A stretch of 64,000 nucleotides of DNA from DASXKD01 sp963707905. GTDB taxonomy: Bacteria; Actinomycetota; Actinomycetes; Streptosporangiales; Streptosporangiaceae. The position numbers were made by a program, and so were the translations under genes. A model generated the notes under the pieces. It was not told where the DNA came from, did not search any database, and worked only from the letters and a program-made list of their open reading frames with translations. Positions 58,683-64,000 of the stretch are shown piece after piece. Location: NCBI GenBank assembly GCA_963707905.1, contig CAVPSA010000035.1, forward strand, positions 1-64,000, given 5' to 3'. How positions within the stretch are numbered: the stretch's first letter is position 1; each line of letters opens with the position of its first letter.

Positions 58683-61516
58683 CCGGGCCTGCCGGCTCGC
58701 CGGCCAGGCGGCGCCGGGGAGGCTGGCGCGCGGTCAGCGGAACCGGCGGAGCCGCGACCGCGGTGCTGGCGGTTCTGGTCTGCGGCTGCGTGTTCGGCTC
58801 GCTTGCCGGTGCCCGGGTGAGCCTGGCCATGCGGACGCAGGCGCTGCGGCAGCAGCTCGCGGCCGCCCCCGCCGTAGCGAGGTCGGTCCTGGTGACCGCG
58901 GACTGGTTCGACTTCGCGGCCTCGCTGCGGATCACCAGCTCGCGGCCCAACACCTACGGCAATGGCGGCGCGACCCCCGGGGAGGTCAGTGAGGTGACCC
59001 GCCGGGGCGCCGCCGACCTCGCTGCCACCCCCGTGCCGCTCGGCCCGCGCGGCGCGGACTGGTCCGCCCTGGACACCGGCTACAACGCCGTGACCGGGGC
59101 CGCTCCCCGCGCCGTGGTGGCCGGCACCGTCCCGCAGCTGCAGCTTTCCTGCCGTGAGCCGCTGGCCAGGTACGCCCGGCTGGCCGCCGGCCGCTTCCCG
59201 CGGCTGGCCACGCTGCGCCAGGCGGCACGCACGGCCCAGGCCAGCACCGGGGTGGTCAGGCCACCGCTGGGCGGGACGTTCGAGGTGGCGGTGACACAGG
59301 CGACCGCGGCGCGGTTCGGGCTGCACCCCGGGTCCCGGGTCGCGGTCGGCGTACAGGGCATGGCGGTGACGCTGACGGTGACCGGGGTGCTCCGGCCGGT
59401 GGCGCCGGGCTCGGCGTTCTGGACGGCCGACCCGGTGGCGGCGGCCCCGTTCCTGGTCCCCCCCTCCCCCTATAACACCGCGTACTGGGAGGGCACCGCC
59501 TTCGCCGGGCCTGCCGAACTAGCCGCCGTTCAGGCCCTATTCCCCGGCCAGGACATGCGGTTCGAATGGGACTTCCCGCTGGCGCTCGGCCGCCTGGACG
59601 CGGACCACGCCCAGGCCCTGGCGGGCAACCTCAGCCGTGCCGCGTCCCGTACCCTGCTGATGGCCGGGCCGGTGCGTGACACCGCACGCTCCCTGAACGT
59701 CAGCACGCCGGGCCCGGCACAGGTGCTCTCGGCCTTCACGGTCACCCAGGACGCGGTCGAGTCCGTTCTGTCGCTGCTCTTCGCCAGCCTGGCTGTGATC
59801 GGCGCGATCGTGCTGCTGCTGGCGGGCCGGATGGCCGCCGACCATCGCCGTGAGGAGTTCGCCCTGATCAGGGCGCGCGGCGCGGCACTGTGGCAGCTCG
59901 CGGCGCTGGCCCTGGGCGACTGTGGCCTCGCCACGCTGGCCGGCGCGGCAGCCGGGGCAGCGCTCGCCGCGGCGCTGGTGCCCGGCAGCACCCCACCGGC
60001 CGGCTGGTGGCTGACCGGGCTGACACTGCTCGCCGCCCTGGCGAGCGAGCCGGCCGCGGTGGTGCTCGCACACCGCGACATCGCCGCCAGCGAAGCAGTC
60101 CTCCGTGGCCAGGAGCCCGCCGCCCGCCCGGCTGCCCGGGCCCGGCGGTGGGTAGCCGAGGGCACGCTGACCGTCGCCGCCGTGGGCGGGCTGATCGTGC
60201 TGCGCCAGCAGGGGCTGCCGGTGACGGGCGGGGTGAACGCGTACACCGCCGCGGCACCTGTCCTGATCGCCGTTCCCGCGGCGCTGCTGGCCATGCGCGG
60301 GTACCCGCTGCTGCTGCGCGGCGCGTTCCGGCTCTCCGCCCGGCGGGCGGGCATTACCTGGTTCATCGCGCTGACCCGGGGAGCGCGGGCCCGGACGGTA
60401 GCCGCGCTGCCCGTGTTCGCACTCGTGCTCGCGCTGGTTCTGGTCATGTTCGCCGGGATGATCCGCGCAGCGGTGTCCCGCGGCGAGACCGCCGCCTCAT
60501 GGCAGGCGACGGGAGCCGACGCGGTGGTGTCCAGCGGAACGCTGGGCGGCGGGCTCTCGCCCGCGGCACAGGCCAGTATCGCCGCGGTCACTGGGGTTAC
60601 CCGGGCGGCGGCAGCGCGCATCACCACCACGGCGCTGCCCGGCGGCGCGACCGCCGCGGTCGCCGCGGTGGACCCGGCCAGCTATGCGGGCTTCGTCGCC
60701 AGCACACCCTGGCCCCGGTTCCCGCTCGCCACGCTGACCCAGCCGCGCGGCACCGGCCCGGCCGGGCCGGTGCCGGTGCTCGCGTCGCCTGCCGTGCTCG
60801 CCGCCGTCGGCCGGGGGCCGGTTGTGATCTCCTCCGACGGCGGCCCGGTGACCGTCCGGATCGCCGGGACACTGGCAAGCACGCCGGCCCTGCCAGCCAG
60901 CACCAGGTTCATCGTCATGCCGCTCGCGGCACTGCGCGGTCCCGGCGGGCCATTGCAGCCGAACGACATGCTGCTGGCCGGGCCGCACCTGGCGGGCCGG
61001 GGGCTGGCGGCGGTGGTGCGGCGGGTGGCGCCGGGGGCGGCGGTCCGGCTCCGCTCGGCCGCGCTCGCCGCGCTGGCGGACGCGCCGCTGCAGCGCGGCA
61101 GCTATGCACTGTTCGCGGTGGGCCTCGGCGCGGCGACCGGGCTCGGCCTGGGCACGCTCGTGCTCAGCCTGGTCCTCGGTGCCCGGGCCCGGGAGCAGAC
61201 GCTCACCCGCCTGGCCACCATGGGACTGAGTACGGGGCAGGCGCGGCTGGCGGCGATCGGGGAGGCCCTGCCGGCCGTACTGGCCGCGATCGTGGTCGGC
61301 GCGGCGTGCGCGGCCGTGCTGCCGCCACTCATCGGGCCGGACCTCGATCTGTCGGTCTTCACCGGGTCCGCGGCGGCGGTGCCGGTGCGGGCCAGCGCCG
61401 CCGGCCTGGTGGTGCCCGCCGCCGGGCTGGCGGTACTCGCGCTCGTCACCCTCGCCGCCGAGGTGACCGCCGCGCGGCGCCGTGGCCTGGCGGGCGCACT
61501 GCGGATAGGCGGCTGA
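58679..61516 (+). CDS. FtsX/MacB-like ABC transporter permease (second)
   Basis: 945 residues from ATG 58679, overlapping the previous stop (ATGA). Same architecture: N-terminal helix (TAVLAVLVCGCVFGSLAGA), external domain, first FtsX block near 350-470 (VLSLLFASLAVIGAIVLLLAG), central helices, second external domain, and a C-terminal block (AVGLGAATGLGLGTLVLSLVLGA). The MRTQALRQQLA start of the external region and the ARGAALWQLAALALGD linker match the partner's SRGGGRWQLAARGVVE. Likely forms a heterodimer with it. 46 nt precede the ATPase gene. Confidence 0.88.
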   Translation: MTGPAGSPARRRRGGWRAVSGTGGAATAVLAVLVCGCVFGSLAGARVSLAMRTQALRQQLAAAPAVARSVLVTADWFDFAASLRITSSRPNTYGNGGATPGEVSEVTRRGAADLAATPVPLGPRGADWSALDTGYNAVTGAAPRAVVAGTVPQLQLSCREPLARYARLAAGRFPRLATLRQAARTAQASTGVVRPPLGGTFEVAVTQATAARFGLHPGSRVAVGVQGMAVTLTVTGVLRPVAPGSAFWTADPVAAAPFLVPPSPYNTAYWEGTAFAGPAELAAVQALFPGQDMRFEWDFPLALGRLDADHAQALAGNLSRAASRTLLMAGPVRDTARSLNVSTPGPAQVLSAFTVTQDAVESVLSLLFASLAVIGAIVLLLAGRMAADHRREEFALIRARGAALWQLAALALGDCGLATLAGAAAGAALAAALVPGSTPPAGWWLTGLTLLAALASEPAAVVLAHRDIAASEAVLRGQEPAARPAARARRWVAEGTLTVAAVGGLIVLRQQGLPVTGGVNAYTAAAPVLIAVPAALLAMRGYPLLLRGAFRLSARRAGITWFIALTRGARARTVAALPVFALVLALVLVMFAGMIRAAVSRGETAASWQATGADAVVSSGTLGGGLSPAAQASIAAVTGVTRAAAARITTTALPGGATAAVAAVDPASYAGFVASTPWPRFPLATLTQPRGTGPAGPVPVLASPAVLAAVGRGPVVISSDGGPVTVRIAGTLASTPALPASTRFIVMPLAALRGPGGPLQPNDMLLAGPHLAGRGLAAVVRRVAPGAAVRLRSAALAALADAPLQRGSYALFAVGLGAATGLGLGTLVLSLVLGARAREQTLTRLATMGLSTGQARLAAIGEALPAVLAAIVVGAACAAVLPPLIGPDLDLSVFTGSAAAVPVRASAAGLVVPAAGLAVLALVTLAAEVTAARRRGLAGALRIGG

Positions 61517-61562
61517 GCACCGTGCGCGGCAGCGCCGGGCAACGGCCGGACAGGAGGGCTGA

Positions 61563-62558
61563 ATGACCGGGACGGCACAGCAGGAGGCCGCCGGGCCGGG
61601 GCTCGCGGATCTCGCCGCGCAGGCCGCCGGGCGGCGGTCCAGCTACGGCGAGGACGCGCTGGTCGTCTGCGACCGGCTGGTCCGCATCTACGCCGCGGAC
61701 GGCACCGAGGTACAGGCGCTTCAGGGGCTTGACCTGCTGGTCGGTGCGGGTGAGCTGACCGCGATCGTGGGCGCCTCGGGCAGCGGTAAGTCCACTTTGG
61801 TGAACATCCTGGCCGGCCTCGACAAGCCGACCGCCGGCTCGGCCCGGGTGGCGGGCGCCGACCTGGCCGCGATGAGCGACCGGGAGCGGCTGCGGTACCG
61901 GCGGGGCACGGTCGGCTTCATCTGGCAGGAGACCGCACGGAACCTGCTGCCTTACCTGACCGCGCGGCAGAACGTGATGATGCCGGTGGTGCTGGCCCAC
62001 GGCGGCCGCCGGGCCCGGCGGCAGCGCGCGGCCGACCTGCTCGACGCCCTCAGCGTGTCGCACTGTGCGGACCGCAGGCCCGCAGAGATGTCGGGCGGGG
62101 AGCAGCAGCGGGTAGCGATCGCCACGGCACTCGCCAACCGGCCGCGGCTGCTGCTCGCCGACGAGCCCACGGGCGAACTGGACACCACCACCGCAGCGGA
62201 CGTGTTCGCCGCGCTGCAGGCCGCCAACACCGACCTGGGCGTCACGGTCCTGCTGGTCACCCATGACCCGGCGGTGTCCGGCCAGGTCCGCCGGGTGGTT
62301 TCGATACGCGACGGCCGGACGAGCACGGAAACCCTCCGGCACGCCGGTGCCGACGAGCACGGCAACGTGACCCAGCACGCCGTCGAGTACGCGGTGGTGG
62401 ACCGGGCGGGCCGGCTCCAGCTTCCGCGCGAGATGACCGAGCCGCTCGGCATCTCGGGCCGGGTCCGGCTGGAGGCGCGGCCGGACCACATCGGCGTGTG
62501 GCCGGACCGCCCGGCGGACGGCCGGCCGGCGGGCGGGGCACCCGGAGAGGACGGCTGA
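61563..62558 (+). CDS. ABC transporter ATP-binding protein with AbrB-like C-terminal tail
   Basis: 331 residues. Walker A GASGSGKST (70-78), signature MSGGEQQR (176-183), Walker B LLLADEP (196-202), switch His in LVTHDP. LolD/MacB-type ATPase for the FtsX-like permeases. An N-terminal ~35-residue extension precedes the domain. The tail at about 273-314 (EYAVVDRAGRLQLPRE, then PLGISGRVRLEARPDHIGVWP) looks like an AbrB/SpoVT swapped-hairpin domain, not part of the standard ATPase. Preceded by AGGAGGG; the next gene starts 1 nt after its stop. Confidence 0.92.
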   Translation: MTGTAQQEAAGPGLADLAAQAAGRRSSYGEDALVVCDRLVRIYAADGTEVQALQGLDLLVGAGELTAIVGASGSGKSTLVNILAGLDKPTAGSARVAGADLAAMSDRERLRYRRGTVGFIWQETARNLLPYLTARQNVMMPVVLAHGGRRARRQRAADLLDALSVSHCADRRPAEMSGGEQQRVAIATALANRPRLLLADEPTGELDTTTAADVFAALQAANTDLGVTVLLVTHDPAVSGQVRRVVSIRDGRTSTETLRHAGADEHGNVTQHAVEYAVVDRAGRLQLPREMTEPLGISGRVRLEARPDHIGVWPDRPADGRPAGGAPGEDG

Positions 62559-62559
62559 C

Positions 62560-63318
62560 ATGGCGCAGGCCGATGCCGGGCACGCGACTCGCACCGGGGT
62601 GGCCCCCCGGCCCGCGCCCGCCATGGCGCAGGTGACGGACGTGGTGCGGACATTCGGCCACGGGCGGGCGGCGGTCCGCGCGCTGCGCGGCGTGTCGCTC
62701 ACCGTCGCCCGCGGCCGGCTCGTCACGCTGTCCGGCCGGTCCGGATCCGGGAAGACCACCCTGCTGAACATCCTGGGCGGCCTCGACCGGCCGGACAGCG
62801 GGACGGTCTGCGTGGACGGCAGGGAGGTGACCGCCATGTCCGAGCGTGAGCGCACCAGGCTGCGCCGCGGGACCGTAGCGTTCGTATTCCAGTCGTTCGG
62901 GCTCATCCCGATCCTGTCCGCGGCCGAGAACGTCGGCATACCGTTGCGCGTCACCGACGCGGGACCGCAACTGCGGGAGGAGCGGGTGCGCATGCTGCTC
63001 GAGGTCGTCGGGCTGACTGACCACGCCGCGCAGCGCCCGGGGGAACTGTCCGGCGGCCAGCGGCAGCGGGTCGCCATCGCCCGGGCGCTCGCCGCCAGCC
63101 CCAAGCTGCTCATCGCGGACGAGCCGACCGGGCAACTCGACTCGGAGAGCGCACGGCAGATCATGACGCTGCTCCGCACGGTCGTCCGCGCCGAGGGCGT
63201 CACCGCGCTCGTGGCCACCCATGACCCGGCGCTGATGGACCTCGCGGACGAGGTGCTGCACCTGGCCGATGGCCGCATCACCGGGCAGGACCGACCTGCC
63301 GCGCCAAGCCGGGCGTGA
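62560..63318 (+). CDS. ABC transporter ATP-binding protein (LolD/MacB-type)
   Basis: 252 residues from ATG 62560. Walker A GRSGSGKTT (59-67), LSGGQRQR signature, Walker B LLIADEP, and THDPALMDLADEVLHLADGR at the end. Shorter than its partner, without the AbrB-like tail. The pair of distinct ATPases suits the two different permeases, giving one heteromeric or two alternative transporters. Starts 1 nt after the first ATPase stop. A strong hairpin terminator follows at 63421-63469. Confidence 0.92.
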   Translation: MAQADAGHATRTGVAPRPAPAMAQVTDVVRTFGHGRAAVRALRGVSLTVARGRLVTLSGRSGSGKTTLLNILGGLDRPDSGTVCVDGREVTAMSERERTRLRRGTVAFVFQSFGLIPILSAAENVGIPLRVTDAGPQLREERVRMLLEVVGLTDHAAQRPGELSGGQRQRVAIARALAASPKLLIADEPTGQLDSESARQIMTLLRTVVRAEGVTALVATHDPALMDLADEVLHLADGRITGQDRPAAPSRA

Positions 63319-63420
63319 GGCCGGCCATCCCGGAGATCAGGACCCAGGCCGCCGCCCTGGCGCTGCGCCTCACCGCAGCGGCCCCGGTGGCCGCCCGCCC
63401 GGGCACCGCCGCCTGACGTC

Positions 63421-63469
63421 CGGCCGCGGTCCCGCCGTCTGTCCGCCAAGGATGGCGGGACCGTGGCCG
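63421..63469 (+). terminator. Long hairpin terminating the ABC operon
   Basis: CGGCCGCGGTCCCGCC (63421-63436) pairs with GGCGGGACCGTGGCCG (63454-63469), 16 bp with one mismatch around a 17-nt loop, 103 nt after the last ATPase stop. Confidence 0.7.
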
Positions 63470-63823
63470 GCGCCAGCCTCTCCCCGTGCCCCGTGCCCCG
63501 TGCGGGCGGCCAGACCCGGCCGCCGCCGGCGGCAACCCGGCCAGCCCGCAGGGCCCCGGCATGCCGGACGGCCCCGCAGCGCCGATTACGAATGGGTGAC
63601 GTTCTGCCCACTTCGTTGCGGTTGCGCCCGGTGGAGCGGCAGGTTTACCGCCAGGGTGCTCAGCACCTTGCCGGCCCAACTGGGCGGGCCGAGGGACAAA
63701 GCCTGGCGCGGGCCGTCCCCGCCCGCCGCGTGGCCAGGCGCGCGTCGCGGCGTGCCTGGCCACGCCTGGGGCCCGCCGGCTGCTTGACGAGCCAGGCGCA
63801 CTGTGGTGGTGTTGACCCCGTCC
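63470..63823. other. Gap between ABC operon terminator and riboswitch
   Basis: About 350 nt without a credible gene. The end (from ~63750) should hold the promoter of the riboswitch-controlled transcript, but no convincing -35/-10 pair was seen. Confidence 0.3.
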
Positions 63824-63971
63824 ATCGACGGCAGTGGAGGAAGCCGGTGCGAGTCCGGCGCGGTCCCGCCACTGTGACCGGGGAGCGGCCCTCACGTTAG
63901 CCACGACCGCGATGCGGTGGGAAGGCTGAGGGCAGCTTCGATCCGGGAGCCAGGACACTCCGGCCGTCGAT
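63824..63971 (+). promoter_or_regulatory. Cobalamin (B12) riboswitch
   Basis: The conserved B12 elements are in order: GGAGGAAGCCGGTGCGAGTC (63837-63856) with GGCGCGGTCCC, the B12-box core GCCACTGTGACC (63869-63880), and the distal GAGCCAGGACACTC (63947-63960). The closing stem pairs ATCGACGGC (63824-63832) with GCCGTCGAT (63963-63971). It controls a plus-strand gene beyond the window by adenosylcobalamin binding, probably a B12-synthesis, cobalt-transport or B12-independent isozyme gene. The sequence just after, GGGGCGTGGTTACCCC, could be the expression-platform hairpin. Confidence 0.92.
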
Positions 63972-64000
63972 CCTTCGCACCTGGGGCGTGGTTACCCCGA

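Noticed and set aside
63315..63416. 33-codon frame overlapping the last ATPase stop (GTGA)
   Set aside because: Ala/Pro/Arg-rich, no feature, and the overlap may be chance in GC-rich DNA.

Overview
The window reads as chromosome of a very GC-rich actinomycete (order Streptosporangiales or a relative is a guess). The signs are GTG and ATG starts in strongly third-position-GC frames, many ATGA/GTGA stop-start overlaps, F420-type luciferase-fold oxidoreductases, a PASTA Ser/Thr kinase, a sugar importer operon with no ATPase gene, short lipoproteins, and hairpin terminators without U-tracts. No rRNA, tRNA, CRISPR array or phage was seen. The only transposon trace is a decayed IS110-type fragment near 36.9 kb.

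Layout. 0-6 kb: an AlkZ-like protein, RecQ helicase, an acyl-CoA synthetase and a membrane protein. 6.2-11.3 kb: an AT-rich leader, then a translationally coupled surface-glycan operon (nucleotide-sugar dehydrogenase, GT2, NAD epimerase broken by a 1-nt shift, polytopic membrane protein). 11.3-15.2 kb: DUF2461 protein, a HicB/DinB-like protein, a frameshifted O-methyltransferase and an APH-type kinase. 15.3-22 kb: a catabolic block with an LLM oxidoreductase, FAH-family hydrolase, HpaD-like extradiol dioxygenase, HpaE-like aldehyde dehydrogenase and an acetoacetate-decarboxylase-like protein, divergent from a glutamine-synthetase-like ligase. This fits meta-cleavage of homoprotocatechuate.

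22-33 kb: lipoprotein, a tandem-duplicated protein of unknown family, APC permease, amidohydrolase, YbjQ protein, P450 divergent from a class I amidotransferase, MarR regulator, class A beta-lactamase-fold hydrolase and SDR. Similar dyads (TCGTTTGG..CCAAA) lie before the hpa genes and in the P450/amidotransferase gap. They may form a MarR-type regulon joining the two regions. 33-39.5 kb: PLP decarboxylase interrupted by a slipped 24-bp minisatellite, secreted protein, beta-carbonic anhydrase with a lactonase-like amidohydrolase, the IS110 fragment, and a membrane protein overlapping a small winged-helix regulator.

39.9-43.2 kb: a reductive-pyrimidine-type operon (carbamoyl amidase, dihydropyrimidinase, F420-type LLM oxidoreductase). 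43.2-48.4 kb: PASTA kinase, phytanoyl-CoA dioxygenase-like protein, epimerase, STAS protein and a winged-helix regulator. 48.9-55.3 kb: NagZ-type GH3 enzyme, two sugar permeases, a binding lipoprotein and a divergent ROK regulator, probably amino-sugar oligosaccharide uptake. 55.4-63.3 kb: two large FtsX/MacB-type permeases and two ATPases, one with an AbrB-like tail. The window ends in a cobalamin riboswitch whose gene lies beyond it.

Several genes carry single-base shifts (near 8,994, 12,985 and 33,703, and probably 45.7 and 48.6 kb). They may be real decay or assembly error; the reads would decide.
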